Below are positions 41,700-51,242 of a stretch of 64,000 bases of DNA, piece by piece; position 1 is the stretch's first letter; the number at the start of each line of letters is the position of its first letter. The notes under the pieces are model-generated. The model saw nothing but the letters and a program-made list of their open reading frames with translations. It searched no databases and was not told the origin of the DNA. Made by a program: the position numbers and the translations under genes. Origin of the DNA: Chthonomonas calidirosea T49 (GTDB taxonomy: Bacteria; Armatimonadota; Chthonomonadetes; Chthonomonadales; Chthonomonadaceae); the NCBI RefSeq assembly GCF_000427095.1, contig NC_021487.1, positions 2,253,325-2,317,324 of the forward strand. Direction: 5' to 3'.

Positions 41700-43682
41700 A
41701 TGTACGAGATTCTTTCTCAAATAAAAAGCCCTGATGACCTCAAAACGCTTTCGCGTGACCAACTCAAACAGGTCGCTCGCGAGTTGCGTCAGGCCATTGT
41801 AGATCATCTTTCGCAAACGGGAGGCCACTTTGCTTCCGATCTAGGCGCGGTGGAGCTTATTCTCGCGCTGCACACGGTGTACTCCGTTCCCAAAGATAAG
41901 ATCATTTGGGACACAGGGCACCAGTGCTATGCCCATAAGATGCTGACGGGGCGCCTTGAACGCTTCAGCACGTTGCGCCAATACGGGGGCATTAGCGGCT
42001 TTCTCCGGCGTGAGGAGAGTGAGTACGATCTGTTCGGCGCGGGGCATGCCGGAACCAGCATCTCGGCGGCCTATGGCTTTGCAGTTGCTCGTGATTTTGC
42101 CGGAAAGAGCAACGAAGAGCATGTGCTGGCCGTTATTGGCGACGCGGCCATGACGGCAGGCCTCGCGCTAGAGGGGCTGCATAATGCGGGCCACAGTGGG
42201 CGAAACTTTGTGGTCGTGCTCAACGACAACGAGATGTCCATCGCCGAAAGCGTGGGAGCGCTGGCCAAATACCTAGCTAAACTGCGCGTGACACCGCTCT
42301 ATCAGAGCCTGGAGAGCCGGACACGTGGACTGCTCAAGCGTATTGACAAAACCCCTGGGCAAGTCGTTTTCCGAGCGGCCGGTTCCGTGTTGAAGCACAA
42401 CCTAACCCATCTCGTCTCCACCGAGAACTCCGGTGTTCTGTTCGAACAGCTAGGCTATCAGTACATCGGCCCGGTGGATGGTCACGACCTCGATCTGCTG
42501 ATAGACCTCTTCACGGCCATTAAGAGCATCAAAGGGCCCGTGTTTGTGCATCTGCTCACCGTGAAGGGCAAGGGATACGAAAAGGCCGAAGAGGATGCCC
42601 GCAAATGGCACGCCGTAACTCCACCTATGTTTAAGGAGACGGCAGAAGGCACCGCAGCAAGCAGCAAATCGAGCGGCCAATCGTGGACGAGCTACTTTAG
42701 CAAAACGATTCTTGAGCTGGCCGCTGAAGACCCCAAGATCGTCGCGATAACCGCCGCCATGCCGGATGGCACGGGGCTAACGCCGTTCAGCAAACAGTTC
42801 CCCGATCGCTATTTCGACACGGCCATCGCGGAGCAGCATGCGGTCTGTTTTGCGGCTGGGCTGGCTGCCGAAGGCATGAAGCCTATCACGGCCATCTACT
42901 CCACCTTCCTTCAACGCGCCTACGATATGATCCTTCACGATGTCGCCATCCAGAACCTGCCCGTTCTCTTCTGCCTCGATCGCGCTGGGCTGGTGGGCGA
43001 CGACGGCCCAACCCATCATGGTGTCTTCGACATCGCCTACATGCGCCCCATTCCCAACATGGCGCTCTTGGCGCCGAAAGATGGGCCGGAGCTGGTGCAG
43101 ATGCTGCGGTATATGGTGCAGGAGCATGTGGTGGGGCCTCATGCGGGGCCTATCGCTGTGCGCTATCCGCGCGGGAATGCGCCCTCCGTGGAATGGCCCG
43201 TGGAAAGCGCACCCATCGAATACGGAAAGTCCGAGGTGTTGCTTGACGGCGGCGACATCGCCCTGTTTGCCTACGGCAATATGGTGGTGCCGGCCTTCGA
43301 GGCCGCAAAGACGCTGCGAGCGGAGGGAATAGACGCGGCGCTTATTAATCTACGATGGGCAAAGCCGCTGGATGCGGAGACCATCCTAACCTACGCGAAG
43401 AAGACGCGGTGCATGCTCGTGATGGAGGAAGGGGTGGTACATGGTGGCGTTGGATCGGCCATCCTGGAGCTGTTGGCGGAAGCCGGCGTAACGGATGTGA
43501 GGGTAAAGCTTTTCGGGGTACCCGATAAGTTTATTGAACACGGCGCCATACCTATCCTCCATCAGCTCTGCATGCTAACCGCCCACGACTTTGCCGCAGC
43601 TGCCCGCGATCTATTGGGCAAACCGCAGCCTGAACCTGTGGCCGTCGCTCGAGAGGCCCGCCACGAGTCGCTCACGGCCTAA
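41700..43682 (+). CDS. dxs: 1-deoxy-D-xylulose-5-phosphate synthase
   Basis: This thiamine-diphosphate enzyme condenses pyruvate with glyceraldehyde 3-phosphate, the first step of the non-mevalonate isoprenoid pathway. The 660-aa protein shows GGHFASDLGAVELILALH and DTGHQCYAHKMLTGR. The ThDP-binding motif GDAAMTAGLALEGLHNAG follows, with its VVLNDNEMSI ending. The transketolase-like centre has FDTAIAEQHAVCFAAGLA and DRAGLVGDDGPTHHGVFD. About 30 extra residues at the C-terminus lack a recognised motif. GAGGAA lies upstream of the ATG. Confidence 0.97.
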   Translation: MYEILSQIKSPDDLKTLSRDQLKQVARELRQAIVDHLSQTGGHFASDLGAVELILALHTVYSVPKDKIIWDTGHQCYAHKMLTGRLERFSTLRQYGGISGFLRREESEYDLFGAGHAGTSISAAYGFAVARDFAGKSNEEHVLAVIGDAAMTAGLALEGLHNAGHSGRNFVVVLNDNEMSIAESVGALAKYLAKLRVTPLYQSLESRTRGLLKRIDKTPGQVVFRAAGSVLKHNLTHLVSTENSGVLFEQLGYQYIGPVDGHDLDLLIDLFTAIKSIKGPVFVHLLTVKGKGYEKAEEDARKWHAVTPPMFKETAEGTAASSKSSGQSWTSYFSKTILELAAEDPKIVAITAAMPDGTGLTPFSKQFPDRYFDTAIAEQHAVCFAAGLAAEGMKPITAIYSTFLQRAYDMILHDVAIQNLPVLFCLDRAGLVGDDGPTHHGVFDIAYMRPIPNMALLAPKDGPELVQMLRYMVQEHVVGPHAGPIAVRYPRGNAPSVEWPVESAPIEYGKSEVLLDGGDIALFAYGNMVVPAFEAAKTLRAEGIDAALINLRWAKPLDAETILTYAKKTRCMLVMEEGVVHGGVGSAILELLAEAGVTDVRVKLFGVPDKFIEHGAIPILHQLCMLTAHDFAAAARDLLGKPQPEPVAVAREARHESLTA

Positions 43683-43826
43683 AGGCTGTCTTGGCAAATT
43701 CGGGGGTAGGCGCTAGCGCCCTACCAAAAGAGGGCAAAAGAAGGGAGTGGCCCATGTCCGCAAAAGGCTTTGCGCTGAAGGAAAGCGGGCAAGGAACGAG
43801 GTGTTTGCAGGGGAGGAAGGGGCGGA

Positions 43827-45149
43827 TTGAACAACGAGAACGCGGCCTACTATCGTTACAACCTGTTGCTTGCTGCCACCTCACCCCTTCTAACCCTCTT
43901 CTTGGCGCAGCGTTTCCTCTCCGGGAAATCGCGCCCTGGCTGGTCTGAACGTTGGGGGCACCTGCCCTCTTTCGACTCTCTCTCTCCAAACCGCATCTGG
44001 GTTCACGCGGTATCGGCCGGCGAGGTGGTGGCGAGTCTACCGATTCTGCGCGCGTTAAAATCGAGCTTTCCCGACCACGCTCTGTTTCTCAGCGTTATCA
44101 CGCCGGCTGGCCATGAGGTGGCCGTAAAGCAGGCTGCGGCGTGGCTTGAAGGGCTCTTCTATGCCCCCTTCGATCTGCCCTGGGTGGTAAAACGCGTCGT
44201 CCGAACGCTGCGTCCCCAGCTCTACGTCAGCTTGGAGAGCGAGCTCTGGCCCAATCTCCTTCATATGCTAAAGCGCCACGGGGTCAACACCGCCCTCGTC
44301 AACGGCCGGATAACCCCACGAAGCTTTGAACGCGCGCGCCGCTTCGCTCCCGGCCTTTTTCGGTGGATGCTTGGCAATGTAGACCTTCTCCTCATGCAAT
44401 CTCAAGCCGATGCGGAGAGGGTCGCTGTCTTGGGCGGAGCGCCGGTCGAAGGACGTATACACGTGGTGGGCAACACGAAGTTCGACCAAGAGCTGCACCC
44501 TCTGGACAGGGCGCGACGGGAACAGATGAAGGCCGAATTGCGATTACCGTTAGAGGCCCCGGTTTTGGTGGCTGGCAGCACGCGAAGCGCGAATGAAGAG
44601 AGAATCGTTGTGCAGGCTTTTCTCCAGATGAGACGGCGCCTGCCCTCCCTCTGTCTAATCGTAGCGCCACGCCAGCTGAGCCGCGTGGAGGAGACCTTGC
44701 AGATTCTCCGCCAGGCAAACCTAAACCCCGCACGACGCACATCCCCTCAAGCCTCTGTAACCGACTGTCTCGTGCTCGATACGATGGGCGAACTGGCGGA
44801 TGTCTACGCGGTCGCGGATGTGACCTTCCTGGGCAACACATTTCCTCCAGTCGTTCAGGGTGGGGGGCAGAACATTTTGCAGCCGCTGGCGCACGGCAAG
44901 CCGGTTCTCCATGGGCCTCACTACGCCACTATCCGAGCCGAGGTGACATTGGCGCAAGAGGCCGGTGTGGCTTTTCCTGTGGCAAATGCTGAGGAGCTGG
45001 CCGCTAAGGCGCTGCAGCTTTTAGGAGACAAGTGTCTCCTTGAAAAGCTCGCTCACCGCGCCCAATCGCTGATCCAAGCCAATCGTGGGGCCTCCCAAAG
45101 ATGTATCGAAGCCCTTGCCCCTCTGTTAAAAGCGGGAGCCTTGCGATGA
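43827..45149 (+). CDS. waaA: 3-deoxy-D-manno-octulosonic acid (Kdo) transferase
   Basis: WaaA (KdtA) adds Kdo to lipid A precursor on the inner face of the inner membrane, the first step of LPS core synthesis. The 440-aa protein has an N-terminal membrane anchor (YNLLLAATSPLLTLFLAQRF). GT30 motifs are IWVHAVSAGEVVASLPILRAL, SLESELWPNLLHML, NGRITPRSFERA and GQNILQPLAHGKPVLHGPH. Start is TTG at 43827 with GGAGGAAGG upstream. It overlaps lpxK (ATGA) and opens a tightly packed LPS gene run to 50472. Confidence 0.95.
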   Translation: MNNENAAYYRYNLLLAATSPLLTLFLAQRFLSGKSRPGWSERWGHLPSFDSLSPNRIWVHAVSAGEVVASLPILRALKSSFPDHALFLSVITPAGHEVAVKQAAAWLEGLFYAPFDLPWVVKRVVRTLRPQLYVSLESELWPNLLHMLKRHGVNTALVNGRITPRSFERARRFAPGLFRWMLGNVDLLLMQSQADAERVAVLGGAPVEGRIHVVGNTKFDQELHPLDRARREQMKAELRLPLEAPVLVAGSTRSANEERIVVQAFLQMRRRLPSLCLIVAPRQLSRVEETLQILRQANLNPARRTSPQASVTDCLVLDTMGELADVYAVADVTFLGNTFPPVVQGGGQNILQPLAHGKPVLHGPHYATIRAEVTLAQEAGVAFPVANAEELAAKALQLLGDKCLLEKLAHRAQSLIQANRGASQRCIEALAPLLKAGALR

Positions 45150-46294
45150 CAAAAGAGAAACGACCCACAGCCACAAAGTCTCTCGAAGCCTATATGCTCT
45201 CCGTTATACGGGGGCGGCGTGGGGTTGTGCCGCTTCTTTTGAGGGGCTTTCTGCTTTTGCTGGCGCTGCTCCATCGGGTAGGCCTCGAGCTGTATCTCCT
45301 TATCTACCAAGTAGGCCTGCGGCGGCGCACCCGCCTGCCACGGCCGGTGATCAGCGTCGGCAACATCACCGCGGGTGGCACGGGAAAAACGCCCACCGTC
45401 CACACGCTCTGCCGTCTGTTGAAGGAGGAGGGGCTGCAGCCCGCCGTGCTCAGCAGAGGCTATCGAGGGAGATTCGAGCACGGCAGCGCCATCGTTTCGG
45501 ATGGACAAAAGATTCGTCTGAGCGTTCAAGAGGCCGGCGATGAAGCCTATCTACTCGCCCGTAATCTCCCCGGCGTGCCGGTGGTTGTGGGCAAAGATCG
45601 GCGTGTGACGGGAGCATTATCCATCGGCCAGTTTCAACCCGACGTTTTGGTGCTTGACGATGGAATGCAGTTTTGGCAGCTTCATCGTGACGTCGAAATT
45701 GTGCTGGTAAATGCGCTCAACCCCTTTGACAACGGCTGGATCTTCCCCCGCGGCCTGTTAAGGGAGCCGCCTTCTCACCTCCGCCGTGCCCACATCATTT
45801 TGCTAACCAATGCCGGGCGCCTGACGGTCGCGGCTTTGGAAGCCCTTCGAGCCCGCATCCGCCGCCTCGCGCCGGGAAAGCCCATCTTCACCGCAGACCC
45901 TGTTCCCGGCCAACTGCGTTTTCTTGCCGACCAGGTCTACGTGCCGGCGCAGTGGCTCGCTGGGCGGCGTGTGGTGGCCGTTTCCGCTATCGCCGACCCA
46001 ACGCTTTTTGAAAGCATGATCGGCGAGCTTGGCGGTATACTGGCAGCTAGCTTTCGTTTTCGCGATCATCATGTGTATACTCCTAAGGAGATCGAACAGG
46101 TGATGGAGAAGGCATGTACCGTGAATGCCGAGGCCGTTATTACCACGGAGAAAGACGCGGTGAAGCTGATGCCCCTGCGCTCTGCACGGCCTTTGGCCGC
46201 TTTGCAGGTAAGCATGCACATTGATGCAGAGCACGAGTTTATGACGGAAGTCCTCAAAGCTGTGGAGGAGGCACAGGCGGATAGGCGATGGTGA
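45146..46294 (+). CDS. lpxK: Tetraacyldisaccharide 4'-kinase
   Basis: LpxK phosphorylates the 4' position of the lipid A precursor at the inner membrane. From ATG at 45146, which overlaps the waaA stop, the protein is 382 aa. The frame also opens at 45101, inside waaA, but that start is unlikely. A hydrophobic N-terminal stretch (LLLRGFLLLLALLHRVGLEL) precedes the P-loop SVGNITAGGTGKTPTVHTL. VLSRGYRGRF and VLDDGMQFWQLHRDVEIVL are the other kinase motifs. It overlaps the acyltransferase gene by 7 bp. Confidence 0.95.
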   Translation: MTKEKRPTATKSLEAYMLSVIRGRRGVVPLLLRGFLLLLALLHRVGLELYLLIYQVGLRRRTRLPRPVISVGNITAGGTGKTPTVHTLCRLLKEEGLQPAVLSRGYRGRFEHGSAIVSDGQKIRLSVQEAGDEAYLLARNLPGVPVVVGKDRRVTGALSIGQFQPDVLVLDDGMQFWQLHRDVEIVLVNALNPFDNGWIFPRGLLREPPSHLRRAHIILLTNAGRLTVAALEALRARIRRLAPGKPIFTADPVPGQLRFLADQVYVPAQWLAGRRVVAVSAIADPTLFESMIGELGGILAASFRFRDHHVYTPKEIEQVMEKACTVNAEAVITTEKDAVKLMPLRSARPLAALQVSMHIDAEHEFMTEVLKAVEEAQADRRW

Positions 46295-47280
46295 ACCCCG
46301 AGGCCGTTCTCTCTCCACTGCCCCTGAAGAAGCGCCTTACTCGCCTGGCAGGACGTGTGGGGTTGCCAACGGTTGTGGGCCTTTTTCGCCTGCTTCCCTT
46401 GCCGGCTGCTAGATGGGTAGGACGTAGCATAGGGCTCCTTCTCTACGGCGTTTTGAAGCGCTATCGGAACACCGCGCACAAGAACCTGGCGCTCGTCTAC
46501 CCTGACCTGCCCAAACGAGAGCGGCATCGCATGGCGCGCGCCGTTTTTCTGCATTTCGGCATGGCCGTGGCCGAGTTCGTAAAGTTGCCTCAGCTTGACC
46601 GCTCCACCGTAGACCAGATGGCTGTTGTTGAGGGAGAGGAGCATCTACAACAAGCCTTGGCAAAGCAGCGCGGCGCCTTCATCATTACCGGGCACTTCGG
46701 TAATTGGGAGTTTTTAGCGCGATGGCTGGCCACCCATAACTACCCCCTCAACGTCATCGCACGGCGATCGGAAGACCCTGAAACGGAGAAGCTGCTTACC
46801 AACACACGGCTTCAAAACGGGGCACACGTGTTTCAACGCGGAGAGGCTGTACGACCGGTGTTGCAGTCGCTGCGAAAAAATGAGCTAGTGGGCATTCTTC
46901 CCGACCAGAATGCGGGCGACATTGTGGTGCCCTTTTTCGGGCTGCCCACAGGCACAACGGACGGCCCGGCCGTCCTCCACCTCCACACCAAAGCGCCTCT
47001 TGTCTTTAGCTGGTGTACGCGACGTGAAGATGGGCGTTTTCATATTCTGTTTGAGCCCCCGGTGGCCTACGAGCCAACCGGCGATCGCGCTGCCGACGTC
47101 TTGGCCATCATGACCCTAGTAAACCGGCACTTGGAAGGCCAGATCCGCAAGAACCCCACACAGTGGCTCTGGCTGCACGATCGGTGGCGTGCCTCTCCGT
47201 GGGTTTTTGAACGGCAGGAGGGAGCGCTTCAACAGGCCGATTCCACGGCTGCAGAACACCTTGCAGAGGGGAAGAGGTGA
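46288..47280 (+). CDS. LpxL/HtrB-family lipid A acyltransferase
   Basis: The 330-aa protein is of the lysophospholipid/lipid A late acyltransferase family, which adds secondary acyl chains to Kdo-lipid A. The catalytic H-X4-E motif lies in TGHFGNWEFLARWL. VGILPDQNAGDIVVPFFGLP and NRHLEGQIRKNPTQWLWLHD are the conserved later segments. A short hydrophobic N-terminal region could anchor it to the inner membrane. It lies within the lpxK-glycosyltransferase run with overlaps at both ends. Which acyl position it serves cannot be told. Confidence 0.92.
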   Translation: MVNPEAVLSPLPLKKRLTRLAGRVGLPTVVGLFRLLPLPAARWVGRSIGLLLYGVLKRYRNTAHKNLALVYPDLPKRERHRMARAVFLHFGMAVAEFVKLPQLDRSTVDQMAVVEGEEHLQQALAKQRGAFIITGHFGNWEFLARWLATHNYPLNVIARRSEDPETEKLLTNTRLQNGAHVFQRGEAVRPVLQSLRKNELVGILPDQNAGDIVVPFFGLPTGTTDGPAVLHLHTKAPLVFSWCTRREDGRFHILFEPPVAYEPTGDRAADVLAIMTLVNRHLEGQIRKNPTQWLWLHDRWRASPWVFERQEGALQQADSTAAEHLAEGKR

Positions 47281-48317
47281 TGTCGGTCTCTCCGGTGGTA
47301 GATATGCAGAGCGTGGAGCGCCTGCTGGTCATTAAAATGAGCGCCCTCGGCGACGTGGCAAGAACGGTGCCAACGGTAGATGCCATTCGCAGAGCGTACC
47401 CGCATGTGAAGATAGGTTGGGTGGTGCGCAACGGGTTGGCCGATCTCCTCATGGGCAATCCCTCCATAGATGAGCTGTTCATCGCCCCTCGCGGAATAAA
47501 GGCCATTATGGCCATGTGGCAGCCCATTAGGCGGTTTCGACCGGATGTCACCTTGGATATGCAGGGGCTCTTCATCAGCGGCTGTTTGGCGCGTCTTTCG
47601 GGGGCTCCTCGGCGATTTACTTGGGAGAGCGGGCGCGAGTTCAGCGGCCTCTTAACGGGGAACCCCATCGTTGCCGCACCCGACCACCTCAATGCGGTGG
47701 AATGCCTTTTCAACTTCGCGCGGCTTTTAGGTGTGGAGCGTCTGCCGGAAGAGCCACCGGCCTACCTCACCCGCGATCCGGCCCTTGTGGCGAGGGCGGA
47801 AGAGCTTTTGGAGGGAGCGCCCCCTCCACGAATCGGCATGCATATAGGCGCCTCGGTGCCCAATAAAACATGGCCACCCTCCCACTGGGCAAGCCTGGCC
47901 GATCGGTTTCTAGAGGCCGGCTTCAGCGTGATCCTCTTTGGAGGCAGGGCCGAAGAGGCCGCCGATAAGGAGATCCGAGGTCAGATGAAGGGGCGGCCTC
48001 TCTCTCTGGTAGGGTGCACCACACCGCGCGAACTGGCCGCCACCATCAGCCGCTGCAACCTGTTTCTCGGAGGCGATACCGGTGCCACCCATATCGCTAG
48101 CCTAGTAGGGACGCCGATCGTCGCCCTCATGGGGCCTACCGACCCAAAGCGCTTCGGGCCTTACGGCGCCCAAAATATCACTCTGCATCTAGGCCTCTCT
48201 TGTAGCCCGTGCTATCGTCACCCTACGTGTAAAGGACGCTACTACTGTATGCGCAACATGGAACCGGATTGGGTCTATCGGGTTTGTAGAGAACGTTTGA
48301 AGCTTTTTGGGTACTAG
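47277..48317 (+). CDS. Glycosyltransferase family 9 (heptosyltransferase-like)
   Basis: The 346-aa protein has the GT9 pattern of ADP-heptose:LPS heptosyltransferases: LLVIKMSALGDVARTVPTVDAI at the start, MHIGASVPNKTWPPSHWASLAD in the linker to the second domain, and FLGGDTGATHIASLVGTPIVALMGPT for donor binding. The C-terminal CSPCYRHPTCKGRYYCM contains four cysteines, as in many GT9 proteins. It probably extends the LPS core. Start is GTG at 47277, overlapping the acyltransferase stop. Confidence 0.92.
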   Translation: MMSVSPVVDMQSVERLLVIKMSALGDVARTVPTVDAIRRAYPHVKIGWVVRNGLADLLMGNPSIDELFIAPRGIKAIMAMWQPIRRFRPDVTLDMQGLFISGCLARLSGAPRRFTWESGREFSGLLTGNPIVAAPDHLNAVECLFNFARLLGVERLPEEPPAYLTRDPALVARAEELLEGAPPPRIGMHIGASVPNKTWPPSHWASLADRFLEAGFSVILFGGRAEEAADKEIRGQMKGRPLSLVGCTTPRELAATISRCNLFLGGDTGATHIASLVGTPIVALMGPTDPKRFGPYGAQNITLHLGLSCSPCYRHPTCKGRYYCMRNMEPDWVYRVCRERLKLFGY

Positions 48318-48325
48318 GGATAGCT

Positions 48326-49390
48326 ATGCGCGTTCTTCATCTTATTACGCCCTCACATGTAGGGGGCGCGGAGCTGTTGGTGCTTGGCATTGCGCGCGCT
48401 CAGATGCAACAAGGGCATGTTGTTCGTGTGCTGACGAAACCTCATGCTGCTTATGAGAGCCGGGCGCGTAAAGAGGGGGTGGACTGTGCCGCCGTGCCGA
48501 TTTCCGGCAAGTTCAATGTGCGTGCGTTGCAGGTTTTACGAGAGGCCATTCTGCAGTTCAAGCCGGATCTGGTGTGTACCCACCTCTCCAGTGCCACACT
48601 GTGGGGCGCTTTGGCTGCACGGTGGTGCCATATTCCCTGCGTTGCGATGGTTCATGGTTTCAACACAGCCCTATGCTACCGATTTGCCCCCTTGCTCGTC
48701 TGTGTTTCGGAGGCCGTAGCCATGCATATGGAGCGTCAAGGGCTGCCACGGGCGCGCCTACGTGTGGTGCATAACGGCATAGACCCTGTTCCTTTCGAAG
48801 AAGGGCCGGTTGCCGAGCTTGCCAATGTTCCCTCGGAGGCGTTTTGTGTTGGGGCGGCAGCGCATCTTTCCCCAAAGAAGGGCTTTGCCGAGTTGGTGGA
48901 GGTGGCCCTACGGTTGGAGGGCGCTCACTTTGTGATCGCAGGGGAGGGCCGAATGCGCCCCTGGCTTGAGGAGATGGCCCAAGGCCCTCTCAAAGGACGT
49001 CTGCATCTGCTAGGGTTTTGGGAAGACATGCCGGCCCTCATGCGGCGCTTCACGGTGTTCTGTTTGCCCTCCCTCCGCGAGCCGTTCGGGCTTGTGGTGT
49101 TGGAGGCGATGGCGGCAGGGAAGCCCGTGGTGGCCTTTCGAGCCGGCGGGGTTCCGGAGATCGTAGTAGAGGGGGAGACGGGGCTGTTGGCTCCTGCAGG
49201 CGACGTGCAAGCGATGGCCGCTTGTTTGCGCCGCCTCCAACAAGATGCGACTCTCTGCAAGCGGCTTGGCGCTGCCGGTAGGGAGCGAGTGAGGCGTTGC
49301 TTTACCATGGAACGCGCTTTTGCGAACCTCCAGCGGGTTTTTGATGAGGCAGTGGCCTGCCATAAGTCTGGGACGGCCGTATGCGAATAA
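48326..49390 (+). CDS. Glycosyltransferase family 4
   Basis: The 354-aa protein is a GT-B-fold retaining glycosyltransferase: ITPSHVGGAELLVLGIARAQ at the start, VVHNGIDPVPFEEG at the domain boundary, and FCLPSLREPFGLVVLEAMAA with GKPVVAFRAGGVPEIV as the donor-sugar E-x7-E region. It probably adds a sugar to the LPS core or another surface glycan. It follows the GT9 gene after 8 bp and overlaps the next glycosyltransferase by 10 bp. Sugar and acceptor are unknown. Confidence 0.92.
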   Translation: MRVLHLITPSHVGGAELLVLGIARAQMQQGHVVRVLTKPHAAYESRARKEGVDCAAVPISGKFNVRALQVLREAILQFKPDLVCTHLSSATLWGALAARWCHIPCVAMVHGFNTALCYRFAPLLVCVSEAVAMHMERQGLPRARLRVVHNGIDPVPFEEGPVAELANVPSEAFCVGAAAHLSPKKGFAELVEVALRLEGAHFVIAGEGRMRPWLEEMAQGPLKGRLHLLGFWEDMPALMRRFTVFCLPSLREPFGLVVLEAMAAGKPVVAFRAGGVPEIVVEGETGLLAPAGDVQAMAACLRRLQQDATLCKRLGAAGRERVRRCFTMERAFANLQRVFDEAVACHKSGTAVCE

Positions 49391-50472
49391 TGGAGATCAT
49401 CTCCGGGGTGGGGGTTAACGGGGCCGTCGTTCACTGTTTGCTGCTCACGCAGGAGCTGGCCCGTCGGGGCAATGAGGTGGTGTTGGTGTGCCGGCACAAC
49501 GCGTGGATCGGTCAGCAGTTGGCCCATACCGCCAACGTAACGGTCGTTGAAAGCGACATGCGCCGTTGGCCTCTCGACGAGTTGCGTCGCATGGCCGCCC
49601 TAGCGCGGGAGCGCCAGATCGAGGTCATCAACACGCACATGTCGCGGGCCCATAACTTTGGGGTTTTTTTGCAGCGCTTCAGCGGCATTCCCTGTGTCAC
49701 CACGGCGCACTCTCACAAAATCCACCCACACTGGTGGTTTGCCCATCACATCATCGCCGTTTCCGAACAGACTCGCCGCTACCATCTCCGGTTCAACCGG
49801 GTTCGTGCAAGCCGCATAGATACCGTCCACGGCTTTGTGGACGTAACCCGCTTCCGTGGGCTCGACGCTCACACGCGCCTGCAGACCCGAGCCGACCTCG
49901 GTGTAGACGAAGAGACCTTTTTGGTGGGCGCCATTGGCGATTTTCTGCCGCGCAAAGGGCAGCTCTATCTTGTTCGGGCTTTGCCCCAGCTTCTAGAGAG
50001 AATACCCCGTCTGCGGTTAGCGCTTGCCGGCAGCGTTCGCACGGAGAGCTACTATCAAAAAGTGCGTCGAGAAGCGAGCCGGTTGGGGGTTCAAGAGGCG
50101 ATACTATGGTTAGGCTACCGGCAGGATGTACCCCAGCTGCTGGCCTCCTTTGATGTTTACACGTTGGTATCGCTGGACGAAATGTTTCCGGTGGCCATCC
50201 TCGAGGCGATGGCCGCACAAAAGCCCATTGTGGCCACAGCGGTGGGAGGCACGCCGGAGTGCGCCGCCGAGGTGGATTCGATCTATCTCATTCCCCCGGC
50301 CGACCCTCAGGCCATTGTAAAGGCGCTGGTGGAGCTGTACGAAGATCCCCAAAAAAGGGCTCAGCTCGGTCAGCGGGCCTATGAAACGGTGTGCGCCCAC
50401 TTCACCGTGGAGCAACAGGTCCCTAAAATTGAGGCCGTTTTTCGTAAAGCCATTGCAGCAGCGCGGCGCTGA
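49381..50472 (+). CDS. Glycosyltransferase family 4
   Basis: The 363-aa protein is a second GT4 enzyme: IISGVGVNGAVVHCLLLTQE at the N-terminus, VDVTRFRGLDAHTR at the interdomain region, and VSLDEMFPVAILEAMAAQKP with IVATAVGGTPECA as donor motif. It ends the overlapping LPS gene run that began with waaA. The overlap with the preceding GT4 gene points to coupled translation and a shared pathway. Sugar specificity is not decidable. Confidence 0.92.
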   Translation: MRIMEIISGVGVNGAVVHCLLLTQELARRGNEVVLVCRHNAWIGQQLAHTANVTVVESDMRRWPLDELRRMAALARERQIEVINTHMSRAHNFGVFLQRFSGIPCVTTAHSHKIHPHWWFAHHIIAVSEQTRRYHLRFNRVRASRIDTVHGFVDVTRFRGLDAHTRLQTRADLGVDEETFLVGAIGDFLPRKGQLYLVRALPQLLERIPRLRLALAGSVRTESYYQKVRREASRLGVQEAILWLGYRQDVPQLLASFDVYTLVSLDEMFPVAILEAMAAQKPIVATAVGGTPECAAEVDSIYLIPPADPQAIVKALVELYEDPQKRAQLGQRAYETVCAHFTVEQQVPKIEAVFRKAIAAARR

Positions 50473-50501
50473 TCACAGGTTTTGGGCAGCCTTTAGGTAG
50501 A

Positions 50502-51242
50502 ATGTGCATTATGGAGGCTCAGAAAAACCCTTTGACGTCTACAGAAACACGCATTCGCGAGATCGTGCGTCGTCTGGAAGCGTGCTATGGTGTGCCCGAA
50601 TGGCAACCGCGGATGTCTCCGTTGGATGAACTGATCTCCTGCATCCTCTCACAACACACCTCAGATGCCAACTCGTTTCGCGCCTTTGGCCAGTTAAAGG
50701 AGCGTTTTTGTTCTTGGGAGGCAGTAGAGCAAGCGCCCACAAAAGAGCTTGCCGACACCATTCGTAGCGGCGGTTTGGCAGACAGCAAAGCGGCGCGCAT
50801 ACAGGCCGTTTTGCGCACCATACGGGAAAAGGTAGGCGCCTACGATCTCGACTTTTTGCGACAGATGCCCGATGACGAGGCGCGCCGGTGGCTTATGGCC
50901 CTTCCCGGCGTGGGGCCAAAGACAGCGGCCATCGTGCTCTGCTTTGCCTTAGGGCGACCCGTTATTCCTGTGGATACCCATGTGTTTCGCGTAGCTTGGC
51001 GCCTAGGGCTTATTGAAAAGCGTGTTGGCGAGTCCAAAGCCCACGATCTCCTGCAAGCGTTGGTGCCTCCTGAACTCATCTATCGTTTTCATGTGGCCCT
51101 CATCGAGCACGGGCGCCGTGTGTGTAAGGCCTTGCGCCCGCGCTGTGAGGTCTGTCCCCTCACCGATCTGTGCGTCTATTACCAAGAGAACTCCGTTTCG
51201 ATGTCGAATCGAGGAGAGAAGAGGAAAGATGCTGCTTCGTGA
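50502..51242 (+). CDS. nth: Endonuclease III (DNA glycosylase/AP lyase)
   Basis: Nth removes oxidised pyrimidines and cleaves the abasic site. The 246-aa protein has the helix-hairpin-helix LPGVGPKTAAIVL with catalytic Lys140, and Asp158 in PVDTHVFRV. The 4Fe-4S cluster loop is Cys208-x6-Cys215-x2-Cys218-x5-Cys224. It is slightly longer than E. coli Nth (211 aa) at both ends. Two starts are possible, ATG 50502 and ATG 50511. A TAGAAT box at 50498-50503 would make 50511 a leaderless start. Its end overlaps the acyl-CoA ligase start by 14 bp. Confidence 0.95.
   Translation: MCIMEAQKNPLTSTETRIREIVRRLEACYGVPEWQPRMSPLDELISCILSQHTSDANSFRAFGQLKERFCSWEAVEQAPTKELADTIRSGGLADSKAARIQAVLRTIREKVGAYDLDFLRQMPDDEARRWLMALPGVGPKTAAIVLCFALGRPVIPVDTHVFRVAWRLGLIEKRVGESKAHDLLQALVPPELIYRFHVALIEHGRRVCKALRPRCEVCPLTDLCVYYQENSVSMSNRGEKRKDAAS

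Noticed and set aside
43704-43725. Hairpin GGTAGGCGC/GCGCCCTACC after dxs as a terminator
   Set aside because: No T-run follows on either strand, so termination is not supported.
51013-51228. Longer N-terminus for the acyl-CoA ligase
   Set aside because: It lies entirely within nth in another frame; the ATG at 51229 has a good ribosome site and gives the normal length.
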